Source: Anaerolineaceae bacterium
GTDB lineage: Bacteria; Chloroflexota; Anaerolineae; Promineifilales; Promineifilaceae
Reading direction: 5' to 3'
DNA length: 64,000 nucleotides
NCBI GenBank assembly: GCA_002699125.1
Contig: PABI01000117.1
Span: 1 to 64,000 of the forward strand
In this document: piece by piece, positions 16,041-23,773 of the stretch
Numbering within the stretch: position 1 is the stretch's first letter
Layout of the letters: each line of letters opens with the position of its first letter
The notes under the pieces: model-generated
Seen by the model: the letters and a program-made list of their open reading frames with translations, nothing else
Told to the model about the DNA's origin: nothing
Database searches by the model: none
Translations under genes and position numbers: made by a program

Positions 16041-17729
16041 ATGAGTCAAGTTAAGCTTGAAGATGTGGATGCAAAAAACAGCAAAAAAGCTCGCAAAGAA
16101 GATCCGCTGCGGGAAAACTTAGGAACACGGCGTGTGCCCAAACTGCGCATGGCCAACTTCCCTGATGCTGATGATATTGTGCATCAAGGTTTGATGGAAG
16201 AAGAGCGCGGCCCTAAAGCTGTTGACATCGTCTTGGTTAATCCGCCAACCCCCGATGGCGGCTATTGGATTCGTACCCAGCACCGCGTAGGGCGCCGTAC
16301 CCGTGAAAATATGGTGTGGCCCCAGGTTTCATTAGCGCAGATGGCCGCCATGCTGCACCCGCAGCATTCCGTGGCTGTTATTGACGCCAATGCGGAGCGG
16401 ATGGGCTGGCCGGCATTCGCCAAAAAACTGGATGAACTGAAGCCAAAATATTACATGACGCAGGTGACAGCCCCGACGCTGGAAAATGATATGTACGGCT
16501 GCTTTTTGGCCAAAGCCCGTGGCGCGCAGACGATTGCTTTTGGCACGCACGTCACGCCTATTCCGCGTGAAACGATGCGGCCGTATCCTGCCCTGGACTA
16601 CATTTTGCTGGGCGAGCCGGACCTCACCATTCGTGATTTGATGGATGTATTGGAAGGCAAGGTAGACCAGCGCCCTGACAACATTCAAAAAATCTTTGAT
16701 ACGCATGATCCCATGTACGAGCCGGCCTACAATGAAGATGGCACCGTAGACTTGCATAAGATGAAGGGGCTGGTCTGGCGTAAGGGTGAAGAAATTGTCG
16801 TGAATTTGACACGGCCGTTTATCCCCAACCTGGATGATATGCCGCTGCCCATGCACGAACTGCTCCCCTGGCAAGATTACCGCATGCCGCTTATCAAGGG
16901 GCCGTTTACCTTCATCGTGACCAGCCGTGGTTGCCCTGCTGGCTGCACTTATTGCATCAAGCACGTTAGCTACCAGTTCTCGGTGCGGCTGCGCTCCGCC
17001 GAAAGCATCATGGAAGAGTTGTGGAAGCTCAAAAATATGGGCCTCAACAACATTCATATGTATGCTGACCTGTTCACCGTTAATCGCGACCAGGTGATGG
17101 AACTGTGCCAGCGCATGATTGATGAGAAAATCAATCTGAAATGGACCTGTAACAGCCGGGTTGATTACGTGGATGAAGAGATGCTCACCATGATGGGTAA
17201 AGCCGGTAACTGGCTCATCTCCTGGGGCATCGAGAGCGGCAGCGAGCAAATTTTGCGCCATGCCCGTAAGGGTGCCTATCCGGATAAAGCGGCTCGTTCC
17301 CTGCAATGGGCGCGCAACGCCGGCATCAAGAACTGGGGCTACTTCATCATTGGTTTGCCGGGTGAAACAGAAGAAACCATTCGCCAAACCATTGATTTCT
17401 CCAAAGGGTTGCCGCTGGACATTGCCTTGTTCCATGTAGCGGCACCGTACCCTGGCACGCCTTTCTTCTTTGAGGTGGTGAAAAACGGCTGGTTCCGCCC
17501 CGGCACCCGTTGGGAGCAGGTGGATATGGACAAAGGCACCGTGCTGGACTACGAAGGCTTGTCGGCCGAGCGCCTGCTCTATTGGCAGCGCCGTGCCTTC
17601 CGCGAATGGGCCTTCCGCCCCGGTCCCATCATTACCTACCTCAAGATGCTGGCTTCTGACATCTCCACGGTTAAATCCGCTTTAAGCGTGGGGCTGCAAA
17701 CCTTAAGCTGGCAAGCAAACCGCGACTAA
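16041..17729 (+). CDS. B12-binding radical SAM protein
   Basis: This 562-residue protein has an N-terminal cobalamin-binding-like Rossmann domain (VDIVLVNPPTPDGGY, SLAQMAAMLHPQHSVAVIDANAE) and a radical SAM barrel with the [4Fe-4S] ligands Cys298, Cys302 and Cys305 (GCPAGCTYC). Downstream conserved blocks include WGIESGSEQILRHARKG and YFIIGLPGETEETIRQT. The family includes B12-dependent methyltransferases and oxidoreductases acting on unactivated carbons. The DxHxxG cobalamin motif is not evident, so cofactor use is uncertain. Its place inside a polysaccharide locus suggests modification of a sugar or lipid carrier. A GGAG site precedes the ATG, and a strong hairpin follows the stop. Confidence 0.88.
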   Translation: MSQVKLEDVDAKNSKKARKEDPLRENLGTRRVPKLRMANFPDADDIVHQGLMEEERGPKAVDIVLVNPPTPDGGYWIRTQHRVGRRTRENMVWPQVSLAQMAAMLHPQHSVAVIDANAERMGWPAFAKKLDELKPKYYMTQVTAPTLENDMYGCFLAKARGAQTIAFGTHVTPIPRETMRPYPALDYILLGEPDLTIRDLMDVLEGKVDQRPDNIQKIFDTHDPMYEPAYNEDGTVDLHKMKGLVWRKGEEIVVNLTRPFIPNLDDMPLPMHELLPWQDYRMPLIKGPFTFIVTSRGCPAGCTYCIKHVSYQFSVRLRSAESIMEELWKLKNMGLNNIHMYADLFTVNRDQVMELCQRMIDEKINLKWTCNSRVDYVDEEMLTMMGKAGNWLISWGIESGSEQILRHARKGAYPDKAARSLQWARNAGIKNWGYFIIGLPGETEETIRQTIDFSKGLPLDIALFHVAAPYPGTPFFFEVVKNGWFRPGTRWEQVDMDKGTVLDYEGLSAERLLYWQRRAFREWAFRPGPIITYLKMLASDISTVKSALSVGLQTLSWQANRD

Positions 17730-17741
17730 ACCACAAATCTG

Positions 17742-17774
17742 GCGGTCTGCACCTTCACCCAAGGTGCAGACCGC
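17742..17774 (+). terminator. Strong hairpin after the radical SAM gene
   Basis: Perfect 14-base arms (GCGGTCTGCACCTT and its complement) around a five-base loop, 12 bases past the stop. The following bases are only mildly T-rich (TGTCTCATTCTC). It probably ends or attenuates transcription before the gene at 17926. Confidence 0.65.
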
Positions 17775-17925
17775 TGTCTCATTCTCTAATGTGCACTGTT
17801 CCTCAATATTCTATATGCTTGTGTGCTGTGGCAATTCAACAGCAGGCATATACCGCCTTTAGGCAAAAAATAGTCCATTTGCTCATTCAGTTTGGTATGA
17901 GCTGTGATGATGAAGTTGAAGTACG

Positions 17926-19815
17926 ATGGTTGAATTAGCAAATGATCGTTGGTTTCCGGTTGTCAACGTGACATTGGCAACTGGGGCGGCCACGCTGTGG
18001 TATTTAGCGCCTGGCCGCATTGGTTGGCCACTGCTGGTGGCTATTTTAGTTCCCTGGATTTTACGCATTGCGGCGGGACATTTTCCGTTTCGCCGCTCTC
18101 GTTTTGATGGTTGGCTACTGATTTTTGGTATTACGGCCGTTATTGGCACGTTTACGGCTTATAACAATGAAGCCGCCGCCGGTAAGTTTTGGATTTTGTT
18201 TGGAGCAATGGCTGTCTATTTTGCCATTGCCACCGTGTCACGGCGGGATACCTGGTTGCTGGCCGGAGCGACGGGTCCCGTTGGGGCGATGCTGGCCATC
18301 TACTTTGTGCTGAGTAACAATTGGCAGCAGTGGCCAGCGGATATTCCACTGTTTAACAGAATTGGGTCGCTGTGGATGTCGATACGGCCGTCCCTACCCC
18401 TTCCTGTTTTACATCCGAACACCTTGGGCGGCATGATGGCATTGCTGCTGCCTTTTACCCTTGCCTTTGGCATTTATGCCTGGCGCAAACGCCACATTCG
18501 TTGGGTGCAGCTGGCCATTGTGTCTGGTGCTGTCACTGCCGGCGGGCTGCTTTTTACCAGTTCTATCGGAGCCTGGCTGGCTTTAGCCCTGGGGCTGGGC
18601 TGCTGGTTTACCTGGGAAGCCAGCGGCAGGTTGCGCAAAAAGCTGCCGTTTTCACAAAAAGTGATCTTTGGCGGCGCGATGGCGGTCATCTTGCTGCTGG
18701 GGTTCGTGCTGCTGCGTTTTGTCTTAGGAGCCGGTTTGGGACAAGAAGACAGCGCAACCCGTCTGGGCCTGGCCCAACAGACATTATTTTTAATCGAGGA
18801 TTTTGCCCTAACCGGCAGTGGTCTGGCGACTTTCCCGGCGCTTTATGCGCAATATATTCGGGTGACCCCTGCCTTTTTTGCCGCCTACAGCAATTTCTAT
18901 TTAGATATCTGGTTAGAGCAGGGACTGTTGGCAGTTGTTGCCATGTTAGTTATGTTGGGCAGCAGTTTTTGGTTATTGTTCAAGCGTTCTGCTTTCAAAG
19001 CCAAAAAGCCAAACAAAGAGGATATGCCTGGGACGGGCGAAATCATAGAAACGAATGGGCGGCGCAAGAAACGTAAGAAGTTGCTGCCCGAGGAAATGGT
19101 ACTATTTCAATGGGCGGCGTTTGTCAGCCTTGTTGTGATGGCCTTACATGGCTTGATTGATGATGCACTGTATGGCGATCAAGCCTCGCCCCTGCTTTTT
19201 TTTGCCCCCGCGATGGTGATTTTGGTGACCCGGCGGCGCAAATCGGCGGCAGTGGTGCCGGCTGCTGTGCGGTGGCGGCGTTGGGGGCTGGGTGTGGGGG
19301 TAACGGCCGTTCTGCTCATTGGCCTCTTTGTGGGCTTCCGCCAGAAGGTGCAGGCGCAATGGTATGCTAATTGGGGGGCCTTACGGCTGGCCCGTGTAGA
19401 GCTTAGGGGCTGGCCCACCAACCAGTGGGAGACCAATACGGAGCTGGCGCGATTTGATACGGCCGTAACCCTGTTTGAGCAAGCCTTGAATGTTGATCCT
19501 GAAAACCGTACCGCCAATCAACGATTGGGGATGATTGCGATGGTAGGGCGTGATTATGAAACGGCCGTTACCCATCTTGAACAGGCAGAAGCCACTGCAC
19601 TGACACACCGGGGTGTGGCCAAATCGTTGGGTTACAGTTACGTGTGGCGTGGTCAGTTTGATGAGGCAGTAAAGACGCTGGCCGTTATTCCGGAATCACG
19701 CGTGGAGATGGCCGTGTACAGCGGCTGGTGGGAGCGTCAAAATCGCCTGGATTTGGCGGGCAAAGCCAGCGAAATGGTAACAATTTTAGAAAACGCCACT
19801 ATCTTGATGCCATAA
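17926..19815 (+). CDS. O-antigen ligase/polymerase (Wzy/WaaL) with C-terminal TPR domain
   Basis: This 629-residue protein has about ten to twelve membrane segments and the large central extracytoplasmic loop typical of the Wzy_C/WaaL family. The ligase-like signature region reads LTGSGLATFPALYAQYIRVTP followed by AAYSNFYLDIWLEQGLLAVV. It normally contains a functional His, here replaced by Tyr-Ser-Asn. The last 150 residues are soluble and carry TPR-like repeats (AVTLFEQALNVDPENRTANQRLG, ETAVTHLEQAEA). Membrane polymerases or ligases with TPR tails are common in Gram-positive and Chloroflexota glycan loci. It would join or transfer lipid-linked repeat units on the outer face. There is a second Wzy-like gene at 45133. 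Confidence 0.85.
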   Translation: MVELANDRWFPVVNVTLATGAATLWYLAPGRIGWPLLVAILVPWILRIAAGHFPFRRSRFDGWLLIFGITAVIGTFTAYNNEAAAGKFWILFGAMAVYFAIATVSRRDTWLLAGATGPVGAMLAIYFVLSNNWQQWPADIPLFNRIGSLWMSIRPSLPLPVLHPNTLGGMMALLLPFTLAFGIYAWRKRHIRWVQLAIVSGAVTAGGLLFTSSIGAWLALALGLGCWFTWEASGRLRKKLPFSQKVIFGGAMAVILLLGFVLLRFVLGAGLGQEDSATRLGLAQQTLFLIEDFALTGSGLATFPALYAQYIRVTPAFFAAYSNFYLDIWLEQGLLAVVAMLVMLGSSFWLLFKRSAFKAKKPNKEDMPGTGEIIETNGRRKKRKKLLPEEMVLFQWAAFVSLVVMALHGLIDDALYGDQASPLLFFAPAMVILVTRRRKSAAVVPAAVRWRRWGLGVGVTAVLLIGLFVGFRQKVQAQWYANWGALRLARVELRGWPTNQWETNTELARFDTAVTLFEQALNVDPENRTANQRLGMIAMVGRDYETAVTHLEQAEATALTHRGVAKSLGYSYVWRGQFDEAVKTLAVIPESRVEMAVYSGWWERQNRLDLAGKASEMVTILENATILMP

Positions 19816-19954
19816 TCTTTTGATCTTAAGAAAGTTCGCAGCATTGTAAGGTTACTCTCTATGCTTAGATGGCGACAAAGCCAAAAAAAACCTGATTTGC
19901 TGACACATGATTCATGTATAAAAATTCAATCCTTTAACTGTGTGAGGGAAAACT

Positions 19955-20185
19955 ATGAAGGACGCATTAAGTAGATTTTGGGCAGCCTGGAAGAGATTTG
20001 GCCATTTTATGGGCGATGTGGTGGCGCGTGTCGTGTTGACGATTTTCTATTTCACCATTTTTCTACCATTTGGCTTAATTGTTACGTTATTTAGCGATCA
20101 GCTGGACATGAAAGATTTAACCCCCTCCTGGCTGGAACGCAAAACAAAAGACTTAACGTTGGAAGATGCACGGAGGCTTTGGTAA
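19955..20185 (+). CDS. SxtJ-like small membrane protein
   Basis: This 76-residue protein has one strongly hydrophobic segment (VVLTIFYFTIFLPFGLIVTLFSD) between a basic aromatic N-terminus and a polar C-terminus ending ARRLW. The pattern RVxLTxFYFxxxxPFGLxxxLFSD is that of the SxtJ-type small proteins coded beside O-carbamoyltransferases, first named in saxitoxin clusters. Function is unknown, but the constant association suggests that it anchors or assists the carbamoyltransferase at the membrane. Its TAA stop is followed directly by the ATG of the carbamoyltransferase with no gap. A GAGGG site precedes the ATG. Confidence 0.8.
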   Translation: MKDALSRFWAAWKRFGHFMGDVVARVVLTIFYFTIFLPFGLIVTLFSDQLDMKDLTPSWLERKTKDLTLEDARRLW

Positions 20186-22051
20186 ATGTATATTTTAGGC
20201 GTATCTTGCTACTATCATGATTCGGCTGCTGCCATTTTGAAAGATGGCGAACTAATTGCTGCTTCTGAAGAAGAACGTTTTTCCCGCAAAAAGCACGATT
20301 TTGGTTACCCGACGCAGGCAATTGCTTTTTGCCTGGAGCAAGCTGGCATTACCTCACGGGATTTAGATTACGTTGTTTTTTATGAGAAACCGCTGCAAAA
20401 GTTTGAGCGGATTTTGATGACAACACTGCAAACCTTTCCCCAATCCTACCCGGTTTTCCGTGAATCGATGGTGGCCTGGTTTAATGAGAAGCTGTGGATT
20501 AAAGGCGAGCTGCTCACAAAGTTGGACATCCCTGATGAAAAACTGCTGTTTGTTGAGCACCATCTGAGCCACGCCGCCAGCGCCTTCTTCTGTTCGCCGT
20601 ATGAAGAAGCGGCCGTTCTCACCGTCGATGGTGTGGGTGAATGGACAACAACGACGATTGGCAAGGCGACGGCCGTTTGGGACAAAACCCCCGATGGTCA
20701 GCCAGGTAGCCAAAAGAGTAACGCCATTGAGCTTTTCCACGAACAGAAGTTCCCCCATTCGCTTGGCCTGCTGTATTCTGCCTTTACTGCCTTTTTGGGC
20801 TTCCGTGTAAACAATGGCGAATACAAGGTCATGGGTATGGCTCCCTACGGCAAGCCCACCCGCATGGACGATGTGTACAAAGTGTTCAACATCGCCGATG
20901 ATGCCAGCTTCCGCCTGAACATGGATTATTTTACTTTCCACAAATCTACCCATCGCACTTTTAGTAACAAGTTTATCGACCTGTTTGGGGAACCGCGCGT
21001 GCATGATTCAACATTCTACACGCCCACCACAAATCCTAAGAAGGACCACCCACAGTGGGATCAGAAAACGGCCGACCAGAACCAATATTACGCCGACATT
21101 GCTGCCAGCATCCAGCGTGTGACGGAAGATGCCATGCTCAAGATGGTGGCCCACGCTTACGAGCAAACCGGGCTGAAGAACCTGTGTATTGCTGGCGGTG
21201 TGGCGCTGAACTCGGTGGCTAACGGCCGTATCATGCGCGAAGGTCCGTTTGAAAGCGTCTACATCCAGCCCGCGGCCGGTGACGCCGGTGGAGCGTTGGG
21301 CGCGGCATTGTATGCGCATCACGTTTTGCTGGGCAAACCGCGTAAATTCTTTATGGAATCCGCTTACTGGGGGAAATCCTACTCCCACGATGAACACAAA
21401 GCCGCCATCGAAGATTATGGCTACAGCTACGAATATGTAGACGACATCAATAAAGTGGCTGAATATATGGTGGATGACATGCTGGAAAAGCGCGTCATTG
21501 GCCTGTACCAGGGACGTTTTGAGTGGGGACCACGTGCCTTGGGCAACCGCTCCATCATGGCCGATCCGCGCAGTGCCGAAATGAAAGGCATCGTTAACGA
21601 GCGCATCAAGTTCCGCGAACCGTTCCGTCCCTTTGCCCCGGTGGTGCTGGAAGATCGTGCGCCGGAATTTTGGGAAGATTTAGACGATCACAAAAAGACG
21701 TATCCATACCGGTTTATGCTTTCAGTTTGCCGCACCAAGCCCGGACAGGGTGAAAAGATTCAGGCGGTGGACCATGAGGGAAGCGGCCGTATTCAAACCG
21801 TGCGTCGGGAATGGAACCCGCTGTACTATCGCGCCATCGAGCTGTTTGGTGAGGCCACCGGCGTGCCCGTGTTGCTGAACACCAGCTTTAACTTGCGCGG
21901 TGAACCGATTGTCACCACACCCACAAACGCACTAAATACCTTTACCCAAAGTGACATCGATACATTGTATATGGATGGCTTTATCGTGCGTAAGAGTCAA
22001 AATAAGGGCAACACGATTAAAAAGCCTGAAATTACCTATGCAAAGGATTGA
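20186..22051 (+). CDS. O-carbamoyltransferase (NodU/CmcH family)
   Basis: This 621-residue protein is full length for the NodU/CmcH/TobZ family. The N-terminal Kae1-like domain begins MYILGVSCYYHDSAAAIL and has the metal-binding HHLSHA motif (His125, His126, His129) and EEERFSRKKHDFGYP. The C-terminal YrdC-like half includes LYQGRFEWGPRALGNRSIM and FAPVVLEDRAPEFWED. These enzymes make carbamoyl-AMP from carbamoyl phosphate and ATP and move the carbamoyl group to a sugar or alcohol hydroxyl. Here the acceptor is presumably a sugar of the locus polysaccharide. It is tightly coupled with the SxtJ-like gene and the SGNH hydrolase. Confidence 0.93.
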   Translation: MYILGVSCYYHDSAAAILKDGELIAASEEERFSRKKHDFGYPTQAIAFCLEQAGITSRDLDYVVFYEKPLQKFERILMTTLQTFPQSYPVFRESMVAWFNEKLWIKGELLTKLDIPDEKLLFVEHHLSHAASAFFCSPYEEAAVLTVDGVGEWTTTTIGKATAVWDKTPDGQPGSQKSNAIELFHEQKFPHSLGLLYSAFTAFLGFRVNNGEYKVMGMAPYGKPTRMDDVYKVFNIADDASFRLNMDYFTFHKSTHRTFSNKFIDLFGEPRVHDSTFYTPTTNPKKDHPQWDQKTADQNQYYADIAASIQRVTEDAMLKMVAHAYEQTGLKNLCIAGGVALNSVANGRIMREGPFESVYIQPAAGDAGGALGAALYAHHVLLGKPRKFFMESAYWGKSYSHDEHKAAIEDYGYSYEYVDDINKVAEYMVDDMLEKRVIGLYQGRFEWGPRALGNRSIMADPRSAEMKGIVNERIKFREPFRPFAPVVLEDRAPEFWEDLDDHKKTYPYRFMLSVCRTKPGQGEKIQAVDHEGSGRIQTVRREWNPLYYRAIELFGEATGVPVLLNTSFNLRGEPIVTTPTNALNTFTQSDIDTLYMDGFIVRKSQNKGNTIKKPEITYAKD

Positions 22052-22053
22052 TA

Positions 22054-23280
22054 ATGCGTAAGCTGCTGCAAAATTTAGCAATGGCTTTCCTTAGCCTGCT
22101 GTTTACTCTGGCCCTGCTGGAAGGGGCAGCGCGTATTTTCAAACTCGGAACCGGGCTCTTCTGGGAACCGGATTCACAGCTTGGTTGGGTTAATATTCCC
22201 GATGCCAGCGGCTGGGAATCGTGTTATGGTGAATGCCAGATTCGGGTCACGATTAACAGCCAGGGATTGCGCGACCGTGAGATTCCCTATGAAAACGAAT
22301 CCGGTGCCACGCGCATTTTGATGCTGGGCGACTCTACCACGGCCGCCATGCAGGTAGAGCTAGAAGAAACATTTGTGAAGCAGCTGGAAAGTGAGCTGAA
22401 CGAAAACGCAGGCGATTGGGAAGTCATCAACGCCGGCGTCAATGCTTATGGCACAGACAACGAGCTGCTGTTTTACCGGCTCGAAGGCCAGAAGTATGAA
22501 CCAGATATTGTTTTCCTAAACATGTATCTGGCCAATGACGTGTACAATAACCATCCGACGCTGGAGCTGCGCTATGGTGGCCAGAGCGCCAAGCCCTACT
22601 TCACCTTGAGCGATGATGGCGAACTGGAACTGCAAAATTTTCCGATGGAAGATACCGGCACGTTTTGGACGAAGGTGGGTACGTTTCTAAAGAAGCATTT
22701 CCAGCTGCCCCGTTTTGTGGCCCAAACGCTGGCTTTGCGCGGCGAAATTCCGCCCTGGTTGGCGCCAATTGTGCGTCTGTTTGGGGGTGGCCGTGGTGCA
22801 GTGGCGGCCAATGATGGCGAGGATAATGCGGCAGAGGCTGCGGAAAGTGGCAATGATGGTGCGGAAACGGCCGCTCAAACGCCACCGCGCCGCCCAGACA
22901 TCTGCGACCCGGATCCGCTGCCCATCATTGAAAATGCCTGGAATGTGACCGAAGCGCTCATTCTGGAACTGGAAAAAGAGGTTGAGGCCAATGGCGCACA
23001 GCTAGCCGTGTTGGTTATTCCGGCGGCGCCGCAAATTGTACCGCCACAAGAGGGCAAAGAATGGTACTGTGATGTACCCAACGATCAGTTAGCCGCTTTT
23101 TTGGATGAAGCTGGGATTCCTTACCTGGATATGTTGCCGACCTTCCGTGAGGAAGCCTTGGCTGGGAATGGCCCATATTATTTTGAAAAAGATTTCCATA
23201 TGAATGCGCTGGGACATGAGTTAACATCGGACTTGTTATATCAATTTGTAGACGAAACCTTTGTATCTGCTGATAATTAA
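22054..23280 (+). CDS. Membrane-anchored SGNH/GDSL hydrolase-like protein
   Basis: ATG 22054 follows AAAGGA; the upstream TTG is less likely. The 408-residue product has an N-terminal membrane anchor (LAMAFLSLLFTLALLEGAARIF). Block I is MLGDSTTAAM with Ser94, and the C-terminal catalytic pair is Asp380/His382 in DFHMNALGH. An oxyanion Gly/Asn pair is plausible at NAGVNAYGTDNE. A low-complexity Ala/Glu/Gly insert lies around residues 245-285. SGNH enzymes in such loci act as O-acetyl esterases or acyltransferases on extracellular glycans. Being coupled to a carbamoyltransferase, it could remove or transfer a substituent on the same glycan. Confidence 0.82.
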   Translation: MRKLLQNLAMAFLSLLFTLALLEGAARIFKLGTGLFWEPDSQLGWVNIPDASGWESCYGECQIRVTINSQGLRDREIPYENESGATRILMLGDSTTAAMQVELEETFVKQLESELNENAGDWEVINAGVNAYGTDNELLFYRLEGQKYEPDIVFLNMYLANDVYNNHPTLELRYGGQSAKPYFTLSDDGELELQNFPMEDTGTFWTKVGTFLKKHFQLPRFVAQTLALRGEIPPWLAPIVRLFGGGRGAVAANDGEDNAAEAAESGNDGAETAAQTPPRRPDICDPDPLPIIENAWNVTEALILELEKEVEANGAQLAVLVIPAAPQIVPPQEGKEWYCDVPNDQLAAFLDEAGIPYLDMLPTFREEALAGNGPYYFEKDFHMNALGHELTSDLLYQFVDETFVSADN

Positions 23281-23370
23281 TATAAATATCAAGAAAAGAC
23301 AGGTAATCTATTTCTAGCTTAGCTATAAACATAGTTCAGCTATGTCGATAGCTTTAGGAGAAATCAAATC

Positions 23371-23553
23371 ATGAAAAAATTCTTGCGAAGCATGTCATCT
23401 AATGTTGGTGTTGTTGGTGAACTGTTGGGCTTTTTAGGCGCCAACAAGCGGTGGTGGCTTATTCCTATGGTTGCCGTTTTGCTACTTTTTGGTTTGCTGG
23501 TCATCTTTGGTTCAGCGTCTGGTCTGGCACCATTTATTTACACGCTGTTCTAA
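23371..23553 (+). CDS. DUF5989 (SxtK-like) small membrane protein
   Basis: This 60-residue protein has the pattern GELLGFLGANKRWWLIPMVA, a hydrophobic helix, and the terminal APFIYTLF. The paired Trp before the helix and the C-terminal PFIYTLF identify the DUF5989 family, which travels with NodU-type carbamoyltransferases. With the SxtJ-like gene at 19955 it brackets the carbamoyltransferase and SGNH genes, forming a recognisable four-gene module. Role unknown; a membrane scaffold or donor-access role is a guess. AGGAG precedes the ATG, and a terminator hairpin follows. Confidence 0.85.
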   Translation: MKKFLRSMSSNVGVVGELLGFLGANKRWWLIPMVAVLLLFGLLVIFGSASGLAPFIYTLF

Positions 23554-23578
23554 ATCTCCACATCCCTTAACAACCAAA

Positions 23579-23613
23579 CTTTCAGTAGTTTCCCACACGG
23601 AAACTACTGAAAG
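23579..23613 (+). terminator. Hairpin terminator after the carbamoyltransferase module
   Basis: Fifteen-base perfect arms (CTTTCAGTAGTTTCC and its complement) around CACAC, 26 bases past the DUF5989 stop. No clear T-run follows. It marks the end of the carbamoylation module. Confidence 0.65.
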
Positions 23614-23773
23614 CTGCATGATATAGTTTACGTATGATTAACATGCGCTGCGCTTCGTGTGAGGCGCAGCGCGTTTACTGTATTGTTATTTTTTGTTACC
23701 GATCGCAGTGCCAGGAGCCATTTTAGCTGCTCTATCCTCCCCGCTAAGACACTGCCTCAACGATGAACTGATT

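Noticed and set aside
16332..17435. Long open frame (about 367 codons) on the minus strand opposite the radical SAM gene
   Set aside because: It lies wholly opposite a gene with clear motifs, has no recognisable domain, and is explained by the codon bias of the true gene.
20186..22051. Placement of the carbamoyltransferase module in a toxin (saxitoxin-like) cluster
   Set aside because: No polyketide, amidinotransferase or other saxitoxin-type genes are present; all neighbours are glycan genes.
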